Shown: positions 1 through 5,983, counted from the stretch's first letter. The stretch is 6,029 bases of DNA from Shewanella sp. (GCA_004195335.1 SDWK01000665.1:1-6029); one strand, 5' to 3'. Notes: generated by a model not told the origin, from the letters alone. Program-made: numbers and translations.

Positions 1-19
1 AGATGTGTATAAGAGACAG
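1..19. other. Tn5/Nextera mosaic-end adapter remnant (sequencing artefact)
   Basis: The first 19 bases, AGATGTGTATAAGAGACAG, are identical to the transposon mosaic end used in Nextera tagmentation libraries. They sit exactly at the window edge, as expected for untrimmed adapter at a contig end. Translated in frame with the porin they give the false N-terminus MCIRDR, a known mark of this contamination. Genomic sequence therefore starts at about base 20. This is seen directly; a genuine Tn5 insertion is unlikely because no transposon sequence follows. Confidence 0.96.
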
Positions 20-26
20 GAATATA

Positions 27-1166
27 ATGATGATGAAAACTAACAAAACATTTTATATCTCTCTTATTGCAAGCGCTATTGCATTAAGTAGCTTCAACAC
101 CATGGCTGCAGCTGAAGAAGAAGATGGCATTAATATCCACGGTGGCGTGCGTATTAACTACTCATATAAAGAGTACAGCGAGAGTTCAAAAGATAAAGGT
201 GGCGACCTGACATTTAACATGGCGTCACTACGATTTGACGGTAAGCAAGGTAACTGGGGATTAAAGTCGGATTATCGCTTTACCGCCGACACTAACTACA
301 TCAAATATGGCTACGCTTTCTACGATTTAAGTCCTGAATGGGAACTTCAATTTGGTATTAACCAAGTGCCATTTGGCAACTTAGGTTATATCTCTAACAG
401 CTACTGGTTCGGCCTCCCCTACTACCTTGGTTTCGAAGACGACTATGATATTGGTGCAAAAGCCACCTTTGAGAAAAATGGTTGGCACACAGATATGGCC
501 TTCTACAAGAGCGCCGAATATGCAGCAAGCGAAAACAAACAGTACGCAGCTGACCTGTATACCGGCACCATCAACGGTACCGAATATAACAACGAAGAGA
601 CCAACCAGCTTAACCTGCGCCAAACCTACACTATGGAACACCAGGGCGGCTCAACCACCTTTGGTGGTTCGGTTGAAGTGGGTCAGATCTATAACGCAAA
701 AACGGGCAACAATGGCGACAGATATGCCATTGCCGCCAGTCTTGACAGCAAGTTCAATGGCTGGAACCTGCAACTTCAAGCCATGCAGTATGAATATGAT
801 GCGGCAGATAGCGCGGATGACAACAAGATCGCCATCGCAGTGGTCAGCTGGCAGTATGAAATTGCCTCTAAGGCACAGGTATACAGTGTAAACCTGGCAA
901 AAACGATTCCGACCGATTGGGGTAGCGTAAAGTTCTACAATGACTTCGGCCTGATGACACCAGATGTTGCCGATGAAACCTACGATGACAGTATGCAAAA
1001 CGTATTAGGTGCAGCCATTGCTGCTGGTCCAACTTACACCCAGATTGACTTCATCATGGGTAAGAACATGACTTTCTCAACGGCAAACAACGACCATATC
1101 GGTCTGCCTGAAATGGGTGATGATTGGGACAAGCGCTTCAACATCAGCATGGCTTATTACTTCTAA
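27..1166 (+). CDS. outer-membrane porin-like beta-barrel protein
   Basis: This is a probable outer-membrane channel of about 379 residues. An N-terminal signal peptide is clear: MMMKTNK, a hydrophobic stretch at residues 9-23, then small residues up to a likely signal peptidase I cut after Ala29 (AAA|EEED). The mature part alternates polar and aromatic residues, as in amphipathic beta strands, with Asn/Asp/Gly-rich stretches that would be loops. It ends in AYYF, the C-terminal aromatic signature recognised by the BAM machinery. The segment FGINQVPFGNLGY at about 110-122 recalls the OprP/OprO-like porin superfamily, but the substrate cannot be told. The reading frame is open further upstream to base 3, but those codons are adapter. 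Three consecutive ATGs (27, 30, 33) are possible starts. Base 27 is chosen as the outermost native one; 33 (MKTNK) is equally plausible because the native ribosome-binding site is cut off. Promoter and any upstream partner are missing. Confidence 0.85.
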   Translation: MMMKTNKTFYISLIASAIALSSFNTMAAAEEEDGINIHGGVRINYSYKEYSESSKDKGGDLTFNMASLRFDGKQGNWGLKSDYRFTADTNYIKYGYAFYDLSPEWELQFGINQVPFGNLGYISNSYWFGLPYYLGFEDDYDIGAKATFEKNGWHTDMAFYKSAEYAASENKQYAADLYTGTINGTEYNNEETNQLNLRQTYTMEHQGGSTTFGGSVEVGQIYNAKTGNNGDRYAIAASLDSKFNGWNLQLQAMQYEYDAADSADDNKIAIAVVSWQYEIASKAQVYSVNLAKTIPTDWGSVKFYNDFGLMTPDVADETYDDSMQNVLGAAIAAGPTYTQIDFIMGKNMTFSTANNDHIGLPEMGDDWDKRFNISMAYYF

Positions 1167-1174
1167 ACAAGCAC

Positions 1175-1221
1175 GGAGGAGGTAGGCAATAAACTACACC
1201 CAGGTTTATTGCTCCTCTTCC
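1175..1221 (+). terminator. long stable hairpin after the porin (no U-tract)
   Basis: GGAGGAGG (1175-1182) pairs with CCTCTTCC (1214-1221) with one G-U pair. After a two-base TA bulge and a further G-U pair, GCAATAAAC (1186-1194) pairs perfectly with GTTTATTGC (1204-1212). The loop is 9 nt. It starts 8 nt after the porin stop codon. No run of T follows, so it is more likely a 3'-end-stabilising or weak pausing structure than a full terminator. The pairing is seen directly; the role is inferred. Confidence 0.55.
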
Positions 1222-1277
1222 AATTTAAGGGTCAACACGTTCTCATCTCGACGTATTACATGGACATCTTATGACCC

Positions 1278-1307
1278 AGCCTTCGCCCTATCGAAGGCTT
1301 TTTTTTT
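1278..1307 (+). terminator. Rho-independent terminator of the porin unit
   Basis: A perfect 8-bp stem, AGCCTTCG (1278-1285) with CGAAGGCT (1292-1299), closes a 6-nt loop and runs straight into nine T residues (1299-1307). This is a canonical intrinsic terminator on the plus strand and should end the porin transcript, giving a 3' untranslated region of about 140 nt with two hairpins. It lies only 31 nt before the chemoreceptor start codon, so it also separates the two genes transcriptionally. Confidence 0.93.
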
Positions 1308-1338
1308 ATCACCAAAGGAATGAGGATCTCCACTTATT

Positions 1339-2970
1339 ATGAATTTTAAAAACTTATCGGTTAATAACAAAATCGCCCTAGCCTTTAGCTGTGTCGCCGT
1401 GGCAGTCATCGCCCTCAGCATGTTATTTATATCGGGACTGAACAACACTCGCGATAATATTTTATCTCTGACTGATGAAGTGTTACCCAACGTAATAGCA
1501 GTCGAAAAAATCAAATATGTCACCATCTTCATTCGCCGGGATCAATTCTCCTTTCTTCCCAGTATTGGCGATCCCGGAATGAAGGGCTGGATGCAAACGA
1601 CCGACAACATGATTGATGATGTCACCGACATGATTGACGCCTATGAAAAGCACATACAGACAGAGGATGAGCGCCAAGCTCTCACCTTAGCGAGACGCCA
1701 CTGGCAAGATTACCTCAGTGCCCAGAGTGGTTTCAACGACATCGTTCTGCAAAATGATCTGGCAGGCGCAAATAAATACCTCCTCAGCTCTTACAAACAG
1801 TTTAATAAGATGCAAGACGCCTTAACCAAGCTGACAGAGATCAATTTGGCACGCACCGCAGACGACCGCACCAATACGCTGGAAGGTGTCAGCACCGCAA
1901 CCATCAAGACTTATATCGGTGTTGGAGTATTATTCGCCTTAATGATTTTCATGACAGTCTTCCTTGGACGACAAATTCGTAACCCATTGCGTGAAGTGAT
2001 GACTATGGCCGAAGAGATTGCTGCCGGTAATCTGATCTATCAGATCAAACGTGACCAGATAGGCAATGATGAACTGGGACAACTGGCCGATTCCTGTATC
2101 AGTATGCAGAAAAACTTGCGTGAGCTAGTCAATGAAATAGGCGGCGCCGTGGTTCAACTCAGCGCCTCCATCGAAGAGGTAAGCGCCATCACTGAGCAGT
2201 CATCTCAGGGCATGTCACAGCAACAAGATGAGATCACTATGGTTGCCACTGCGATGCAGCAGATGCAGGCGACCGTCAACGAAGTCGCCATGAATACCGA
2301 AGAGGCCTCGAGTTCGGCAAATTCAGCAACGGATCGTGCCGATCAAGGCAATCAAGAGGTTCAAAAGAACATCATCGAGATCCAGCAGGTGTCAGAGGTC
2401 ATAGAAAATGCCGGTGAAATGGTCGCTCAGCTCGAGAAAGACTCCACCAGTATCTCCATGGTGGTAGATGTTATCGGTGGCATTGCCGAGCAAACTAACC
2501 TGTTGGCCTTAAACGCGGCCATCGAAGCGGCACGCGCTGGCGAACAGGGACGAGGCTTCGCCGTCGTCGCCGATGAAGTCCGCACATTGGCTGGAAGAAC
2601 CCAAGATTCGACCCGTCAGATTGTCGAGATCATCGAGAAACTACAAGTCCGTGCCGTCGAGGCGGGTGCTGCCACTAAACAGAGCTGTGAAATGATCCGT
2701 GGCTGCGTAGGACAAACCCGCTCCACGGGCGAGAAGATCTCAGAGATTCAACAGGCCGTCACCCAAATCGCGGCGATGAACATTCAGATAGCCAGCGCTT
2801 GCAGTGAACAAAATTCGGTGACCGAAGATCTCAGCCGCAGCGTAGAGACCATCAACGTCTCATCATCAGAAGCAGCAACCGGTGCGATCCAGACGGCCCA
2901 AGCCTGTATCGAACTAAGCCAGCTGTCTTTAGATTTAAAAAGTATGGTCGACCGATTTAAGACGGCTTAA
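1339..2970 (+). CDS. methyl-accepting chemotaxis protein (4HB-type sensor, HAMP, MCP signalling domain)
   Basis: This is a complete 543-residue inner-membrane chemoreceptor that would control CheA through CheW. After a short cytoplasmic start (MNFKNLSVNNK), a first membrane helix spans about 12-33. A mostly helical periplasmic region of about 155 residues (34-188) looks like a four-helix-bundle (4HB_MCP) sensor. The second membrane helix is about 189-210, followed by a HAMP domain at about 211-263 with the usual NP near its start (RNPLREV). The rest is the coiled-coil signalling domain. Its hairpin tip, which contacts the kinase, is unmistakable at 384-415: EQTNLLALNAAIEAARAG, then GRGFAVVADEVR. 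There is no C-terminal NWETF-like CheR/CheB tether; the protein ends MVDRFKTA. The start is supported by GAGGA at 1322-1326, although the 12-nt spacing is rather long. The ligand cannot be predicted. It appears monocistronic, between two terminators. Confidence 0.97.
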   Translation: MNFKNLSVNNKIALAFSCVAVAVIALSMLFISGLNNTRDNILSLTDEVLPNVIAVEKIKYVTIFIRRDQFSFLPSIGDPGMKGWMQTTDNMIDDVTDMIDAYEKHIQTEDERQALTLARRHWQDYLSAQSGFNDIVLQNDLAGANKYLLSSYKQFNKMQDALTKLTEINLARTADDRTNTLEGVSTATIKTYIGVGVLFALMIFMTVFLGRQIRNPLREVMTMAEEIAAGNLIYQIKRDQIGNDELGQLADSCISMQKNLRELVNEIGGAVVQLSASIEEVSAITEQSSQGMSQQQDEITMVATAMQQMQATVNEVAMNTEEASSSANSATDRADQGNQEVQKNIIEIQQVSEVIENAGEMVAQLEKDSTSISMVVDVIGGIAEQTNLLALNAAIEAARAGEQGRGFAVVADEVRTLAGRTQDSTRQIVEIIEKLQVRAVEAGAATKQSCEMIRGCVGQTRSTGEKISEIQQAVTQIAAMNIQIASACSEQNSVTEDLSRSVETINVSSSEAATGAIQTAQACIELSQLSLDLKSMVDRFKTA

Positions 2971-3000
2971 TATCAAATTATTATGCGTCCACCCTTAATC

Positions 3001-3041
3001 AAGGTTCTCTAGCACACAGCCGGAGAGCCTTTATATTTTTT
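3001..3041 (+). terminator. Rho-independent terminator of the chemoreceptor gene
   Basis: AAGGTTCTCT (3001-3010) pairs over ten positions with GGAGAGCCTT (3022-3031), two of them G-U, around an 11-nt loop, and is followed by TATATTTTTT (3032-3041). It begins 30 nt after the MCP stop codon, the expected place for an intrinsic terminator on the plus strand. Confidence 0.85.
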
Positions 3042-3069
3042 AGCTAAAACAACATCTTTTTATTATAAT
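3040..3069 (+). promoter_or_regulatory. candidate sigma-70 promoter of the zinc-ribbon gene
   Basis: A perfect -10 hexamer, TATAAT, lies at 3064-3069. The best-placed -35 element is poor (TTAGCT at 3040-3045, 18-nt spacer). Transcription would start near 3076 and leave a leader of about 70 nt before the ATG at 3147. Being just after the MCP terminator makes a promoter here likely, but the surrounding AT-rich sequence could produce the hexamer by chance. Confidence 0.45.
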
Positions 3070-3146
3070 ACCCACCAGTATTTGCCTTATCGGCTATGCA
3101 CTGACAATCACTTTGTAAGCATTCATCCTGAGTAATTTGAGAGCTA

Positions 3147-3398
3147 ATGGCAAAACCTAATAAGAAAGGCCCCTCCCGCACGGTCGACATCTTCTGCGCT
3201 AAGTGTAAAGCCCAGCTGTTTAAGTATCGCAAGGGAGGAAAAGGCGCCTTAGTCAAGTGCTTCAAGGAACGCATTGTCGAAGACTACACTAAGGTCCCTT
3301 GCACTTGCCCCGAGTGTGGCCAGGTATTTGCCAGAGATACCTTAGTCAGAGGCACACCTGCATTGAAGATGGTGGGTGGAAAGGTCACGTTTAAATAG
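3147..3398 (+). CDS. small zinc-ribbon protein of unknown function
   Basis: This is an 83-residue basic cytoplasmic protein. Two CxxC knuckles, FCAKC (Cys17, Cys20) and CPEC (Cys54, Cys57), are placed as in a four-cysteine zinc ribbon. Cys38 and Cys52 are additional cysteines; Cys52 directly flanks the second knuckle. Between the knuckles lies a lysine/glycine-rich stretch (KYRKGGKGALVK, 26-37). After them comes a basic tail with conserved-looking glycines (RGTPALKMVGGKVTFK). There is no signal peptide or membrane segment. The arrangement recalls small nucleic-acid-binding zinc ribbons, including Com-like proteins of Mu-type phages, but the resemblance is loose and no phage genes are nearby. 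The start has only GAGAG at 3139-3143, 3 nt from the ATG, so translation may be weak; no better in-frame start exists. Function is not known to me; RNA or DNA binding is inference. Confidence 0.85.
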   Translation: MAKPNKKGPSRTVDIFCAKCKAQLFKYRKGGKGALVKCFKERIVEDYTKVPCTCPECGQVFARDTLVRGTPALKMVGGKVTFK

Positions 3399-3411
3399 TA
3401 CCCTTCGGTAT

Positions 3412-3445
3412 AAGCCCCACAAACCAATGTGGACATGGGGTTTGT
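3412..3445 (+). terminator. hairpin after the zinc-ribbon gene, possible terminator
   Basis: Two mutually exclusive stems are possible. One pairs ACAAACC (3419-3425) with GGTTTGT (3439-3445), with ATG/CAT pairing further in. The other pairs AAGCCCCA (3412-3419) with TGGGGTTT (3436-3443) with one G-U. Either starts within about 20 nt of the stop codon. The following sequence (ATTGATGTTGATGTTT) is only mildly T-rich, so termination may be incomplete. Confidence 0.45.
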
Positions 3446-3635
3446 ATTGATGTTGATGTTTCAAACAGCCAGACCGGGGACATCTAATTCACTATTGAAG
3501 GTTTATCTCTTAACGGTATATTGAATCGACATACTGCTTATGACCATAGCTGCCTTCCGCATGGTGGAATAATGTCGAAACAAGTCAGGAGTCTCGACTT
3601 CTACTCTATGGGGAGGCTCAACTAACCACTTAGAT
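3446..3635. other. intergenic stretch with no supported gene
   Basis: No reading frame here has credible length, ribosome-binding site and composition; the longest plus-strand frame from base 3450 is 24 codons. The stretch separates converging genes and should hold the end of the minus-strand GlyGly-CTERM transcript. Only weak inverted repeats are visible: GTCGA (3574-3578) with TCGAC (3594-3598), and AAGTC (3582-3586) with GACTT (3596-3600). None has a U-tract on the minus strand. A decayed mobile element or gene end cannot be excluded. Confidence 0.5.
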
Positions 3636-4652
3636 TCAGGCTAAGCGGCGTTTGAGCGAAACACAGCCCAAAATCAATAAGCCAAACAAGGAGAGTGACC
3701 CACCACCGTGCCCCTCACTACTGCTATCACCGATATAGATATCATCACGGTCACTGCTCTCAAGCGGTAAACCATACAGGTTATCGGTATCGTCCGAGCT
3801 GATAGTGGCGACAATATCATCAAACCCCACCTCATAAAGATCGATCAGCACATCGTAATAATCTGCCGGATAGCCGTTATGTAGCGTCGTTAACACCTCA
3901 AAGTCATCATCACTCGAATCGCCAATAATAGTAAATATATCGGTGGAATAGTAGTGTACCCAAGGACCACCATCCCGGCTCAGATACATCTCGGCATAGA
4001 CATCTGCGCGCTCATAGCTGCCAAATCCGATTAAATCGGCATCGAAGGTCACGCTGAACGTCTGGTAGAAACCATCGGCATCATTGTCTGTAAACAATCG
4101 ACTACTGGCCTCATAAATTGAAAATTCGTGGAAGATAGGATTGGCGAATTGAGCAGCATCACCGGCCACTTGTTGCTTGGCATACTTAGAGACAGTTTGA
4201 CCATTTTTATGGGCTAATATCACCTCATCTCTGGTTCTCATCTCGCCAATGTTGACACCTTCACCGCTTGTCAGTCGCTGCTGTTTTTTCTGAGCGAGGG
4301 TTTTAAGCAGCTCACTATCCGCCATGCTCAGATCAAAAGAGCTCTGATCAAAAGAGTGCTGTGCATAAGAAGTGGTCGCGTCAACAGTTGTGAGTTTAGA
4401 GGCCGTTGACTCACGTCCAACTGAGAAGGTTTGTGGAATCAAACCTGCACCATCTAACACCTGAGCTTGATCCAATGTCTCGGCATACGCGGGGGCGAGT
4501 ACAGAAAAATTCAGCGCAATAACACTTAACACTGTGGCACCAAACACACCAGACTTTAGCAATCGGGAGCCAAGGCGGTTTCCCCCCGACCTATACTCAT
4601 CTGCGTTCAGAATGTTTATCTTGTTTTGGCTCATATTCGAGTAACTGTTCAT
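3636..4652 (-). CDS. secreted GlyGly-CTERM protein, choice-of-anchor H-like
   Basis: This is a 338-residue exported protein with a C-terminal sorting tail. The tail begins GHGGGSLSLFG at about 314-324, continues as a hydrophobic helix (to 333) and ends KRRLA. This is the GlyGly-CTERM layout (Gly-rich motif, membrane helix, basic end) that rhombosortase, a rhomboid-type intramembrane protease, cleaves in Shewanella and Vibrio. The N-terminus has an unusually long polar segment of about 30 residues before a hydrophobic core (about 36-53) and a likely cut after Ala57 (AYA|ETL). The central part (about 170-300) is acidic and beta-rich, with DNDADG at 189-194, a calcium-loop-like pattern, then FDADLIGFGSYERADVYAEMYLS and a stretch on to YYDVLIDLYE. 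I recognise this as resembling the 'choice-of-anchor H' family; biochemical role unknown. The frame also opens at a TTG two codons upstream (4658), but AGGG at 4661-4664 lies 8 nt from the ATG at 4652 and only 2 nt from the TTG, so ATG is preferred. Confidence 0.85.
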   Translation of the reverse strand: MNSYSNMSQNKINILNADEYRSGGNRLGSRLLKSGVFGATVLSVIALNFSVLAPAYAETLDQAQVLDGAGLIPQTFSVGRESTASKLTTVDATTSYAQHSFDQSSFDLSMADSELLKTLAQKKQQRLTSGEGVNIGEMRTRDEVILAHKNGQTVSKYAKQQVAGDAAQFANPIFHEFSIYEASSRLFTDNDADGFYQTFSVTFDADLIGFGSYERADVYAEMYLSRDGGPWVHYYSTDIFTIIGDSSDDDFEVLTTLHNGYPADYYDVLIDLYEVGFDDIVATISSDDTDNLYGLPLESSDRDDIYIGDSSSEGHGGGSLSLFGLLILGCVSLKRRLA

Positions 4653-4660
4653 ATCCAAAG

Positions 4661-4664
4661 CCCT
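4661..4664 (-). promoter_or_regulatory. ribosome-binding site that decides the GlyGly-CTERM start
   Basis: On the minus strand AGGG precedes the ATG at 4652 by 8 nt and the alternative TTG at 4658 by 2 nt. This spacing favours the ATG. A third in-frame ATG (4634) would shorten the pre-signal segment by six more residues but has no evident ribosome-binding site. Confidence 0.6.
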
Positions 4665-4718
4665 ATTAATTTTTTGGTTGTTGAGGTCATTAGAGCCGGA
4701 TCAAAGTGAACACAAGCT

Positions 4719-4775
4719 GAACGTTAAAAATTGTACACTCCCAGTCGAGCTACCTGACAAATTCAGCTAACGTTC
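4719..4775. repeat. inverted 8-bp repeat bracketing the candidate promoter
   Basis: GAACGTTA (4719-4726) and TAACGTTC (4768-4775) are exact reverse complements, and each has the palindrome AACGTT at its core. Their centres are 49 bp apart. Flanking bases AGCT also recur (4715-4718 and 4765-4768). The repeats lie on both sides of the putative -35 and -10 boxes, as an operator pair might. The repeat is seen; an operator role is inference. Confidence 0.4.
4730..4760 (-). promoter_or_regulatory. candidate promoter of the GlyGly-CTERM gene
   Basis: Read on the minus strand, TTGTCA (4760-4755) and TACAAT (4735-4730) each match five of six consensus bases for the -35 and -10 boxes. The spacer is 19 nt, longer than the optimal 17. 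Transcription would begin near 4723, about 70 nt before the start codon. The pair of AACGTT palindromes (4719-4726 and 4768-4775) brackets it. Confidence 0.4.
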
Positions 4776-4814
4776 ATCTGGGATCGGTTATTGATATAGG
4801 CCAATGAGGGGAAA

Positions 4815-4880
4815 ATGGATAAACCTAAGGAAAGAGAGACTGGCATTCAGGATGAGGCCATTGCTAGTTTCTTAATATGA
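4815..4880 (+). CDS. possible 21-residue small ORF upstream of the PepSY gene
   Basis: An ATG at 4815 opens a 21-codon frame ending in TGA at 4878-4880. It encodes a charged peptide starting MDKPKERETG and ending ASFLI. A good Shine-Dalgarno-like sequence, GAGGGG (4806-4811), precedes it; its GAGG core lies 5 nt from the ATG. No signal peptide, cysteine knuckle or amino-acid run typical of attenuator leaders is present. Its stop overlaps the candidate promoter of the PepSY operon. It could be a leader peptide, a small protein or a chance frame; I lean towards chance. Confidence 0.22.
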   Translation: MDKPKERETGIQDEAIASFLI

Positions 4881-4906
4881 CAGGATCTTTTACACTAGCC
4901 TATAAC
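4877..4906 (+). promoter_or_regulatory. candidate promoter of the PepSY/two-component operon
   Basis: ATGACA (4877-4882; five of six consensus bases) and TATAAC (4901-4906; five of six) are separated by 18 nt. This would start transcription near 4913, leaving a short leader of about 23 nt before the PepSY ATG. No clear PhoP-type direct repeat (GTTTA-N5-GTTTA) was found next to it, so autoregulation cannot be claimed from sequence. Confidence 0.45.
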
Positions 4907-4935
4907 TACTATCCTGGCACTGAGCGGGGCATTTA

Positions 4936-5262
4936 ATGAAATTTGGTTCCATGTTGGTACTCACAACTTGTATTCTTATTCCGTTTTTCGGACAGGCATC
5001 GAGTGCCCAACTACCAGGGATTGGTGCCGGTTCGATGAGCATGGCCGCCCAAGCATCGAAAAAAGCTCCACAAAAGCTTAAGGTCAAGAGTCGTGAACAA
5101 GCGATTCAGTTAGTTAAACGTCAATATCAGGGAAAAGTTCTCAAGGCACAATCGAGCAGAGTCAGTGGTCACCCCGGTTACAGAGTTAAGTTGATATCGA
5201 ATGAGGGGCTGGTGTTTTATGTCTCTGTCGATGCCCAAACTGGCAGCGTTCGCCGAAATTAG
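4936..5262 (+). CDS. small exported PepSY-domain protein
   Basis: This 108-residue protein has a signal peptide (hydrophobic core about 5-19, likely cut after Ala24, SSA|QLPG) and a short Gly/Ser/Ala-rich linker. A single PepSY domain follows at about 51-107: SREQAIQLVKRQY as the helix, then strands around GYRVKLIS and LVFYVSVDAQTG. There is no membrane anchor after the signal peptide and no lipobox, so a soluble periplasmic location is likely. PepSY domains were named for protease-inhibiting propeptides; small periplasmic ones in gammaproteobacteria are often encoded just before a response regulator and sensor kinase, as here. A role in modulating that sensor is inference from this context. 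The GGGG at 4926-4929, 6 nt from the ATG, is a modest ribosome-binding site. The gap to the response regulator is 25 nt, consistent with one operon. Confidence 0.88.
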   Translation: MKFGSMLVLTTCILIPFFGQASSAQLPGIGAGSMSMAAQASKKAPQKLKVKSREQAIQLVKRQYQGKVLKAQSSRVSGHPGYRVKLISNEGLVFYVSVDAQTGSVRRN

Positions 5263-5287
5263 CACTTTATGACTAAGGAATGAAACC

Positions 5288-5983
5288 ATGAGAGTACTTC
5301 TGGTAGAAGATGATATTGAGCTGCAGACCAATTTAAAACAGCACTTAGTCGATGCCAATTATAACGTCGATGTAGCCAGTGATGGCGAGATTGGATTATT
5401 TCAAGGCACCGAATACGGTTACGATGCGGCGATTATCGATGTGGGTTTACCTAAGCTCGACGGCATCGCGTTAATCAAAACACTTCGCGAGCAGGAGATC
5501 GACTTCCCAATATTGATCTTAACCGCCCGTGACAGCTGGCAAGATAAGGTTGAAGGGCTCGATGCCGGTGCAGATGATTATCTTACTAAGCCGTTTCATC
5601 CCGAGGAGTTAGTTGCCAGACTCAAGGCACTTATCCGTCGTTCTGCAGGTAAAGCCAGTCCAATTATTCATAACGGCCCCTTCAGCATCAATACCAGCAG
5701 TCTAGAGATCAAAAGAGGTGAGGTGGTGATCACCCTAAGCAGCACAGAATATAAGTTATTTGAATACTTTATGCTGCACCCGGGTGAAGTCATATCTAAA
5801 ACCGTACTCACGGAGCATATATACGATCAAGACTTCGATCTGGACTCTAACGTTATCGAAGTCTTTATCAGAAGGCTGAGAAAGAAGCTGGATCCGGACA
5901 GCGCATTTGGCCTTATCGAAACCCTACGAGGACAGGGGTATCGCCTCACTCAGATGCAAAAAACAGCAGTAAGCGATGAGTAA
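5288..5983 (+). CDS. OmpR-family response regulator, PhoP/QseB-like
   Basis: This is a complete 231-residue two-component DNA-binding regulator. The receiver domain (about 1-118) has all the key residues: acidic pair Asp8/Asp9, phosphoacceptor Asp51 in IIDVGLP, Thr79, Tyr98 as the switch aromatic and Lys101 in TKPF. The stretch LTARDSWQDKVEGLDAGADD is strikingly close to enterobacterial PhoP (LTARESWQDKVEVLSAGADD). The C-terminal winged helix-turn-helix (about 127-225) carries the recognition-helix region SNVIEVFIRRLRKKL and the wing RGQGYRL. Strong ribosome-binding site TAAGGA (5274-5279) lies 8 nt before the ATG. The gene is flanked by the PepSY gene and a downstream gene that overlaps it by 8 nt, so the three are probably co-transcribed. 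True PhoP orthology and the stimulus are not established, so no symbol is given. Confidence 0.96.
   Translation: MRVLLVEDDIELQTNLKQHLVDANYNVDVASDGEIGLFQGTEYGYDAAIIDVGLPKLDGIALIKTLREQEIDFPILILTARDSWQDKVEGLDAGADDYLTKPFHPEELVARLKALIRRSAGKASPIIHNGPFSINTSSLEIKRGEVVITLSSTEYKLFEYFMLHPGEVISKTVLTEHIYDQDFDLDSNVIEVFIRRLRKKLDPDSAFGLIETLRGQGYRLTQMQKTAVSDE

Noticed and set aside
3..26. Porin reading frame extending to base 3 (MCIRDRNI)
   Set aside because: These codons are the Tn5/Nextera mosaic end plus two codons before the native ATG cluster; not a biological N-terminus.
3147..3398. Assigning the zinc-ribbon gene as a phage Mu Com homologue
   Set aside because: Resemblance is limited to paired CxxC knuckles and small size; no phage genes are nearby.
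3450..3635. Possible remnant of a mobile element, prompted by GACCGGGGACA near 3473 and short inverted repeats at 3574-3600
   Set aside because: No transposase-like peptide was found in the frames I translated, and no terminal repeats or target duplication are visible. The motif alone is not enough.
3577..3635. Rho-independent terminator for the minus-strand GlyGly-CTERM gene
   Set aside because: Only 4-5 bp stems are present (such as AAGTC/GACTT) and no run of U follows on the minus strand.
4653..4658. TTG at 4658 as the start of the GlyGly-CTERM protein
   Set aside because: It lies only 2 nt from the AGGG ribosome-binding site, whereas the ATG at 4652 has an 8-nt spacing.
4915..4930. Sigma-54 promoter suggested by TGGCAC before the PepSY start
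   Set aside because: The GG to GC spacing is 12, not the required 10, and the site is too close to the start codon.
4840..4935. PhoP box or CpxR-type direct repeat upstream of the PepSY operon
   Set aside because: No GTTTA-N5-GTTTA or GTAAA-N5-GTAAA arrangement could be found by eye.
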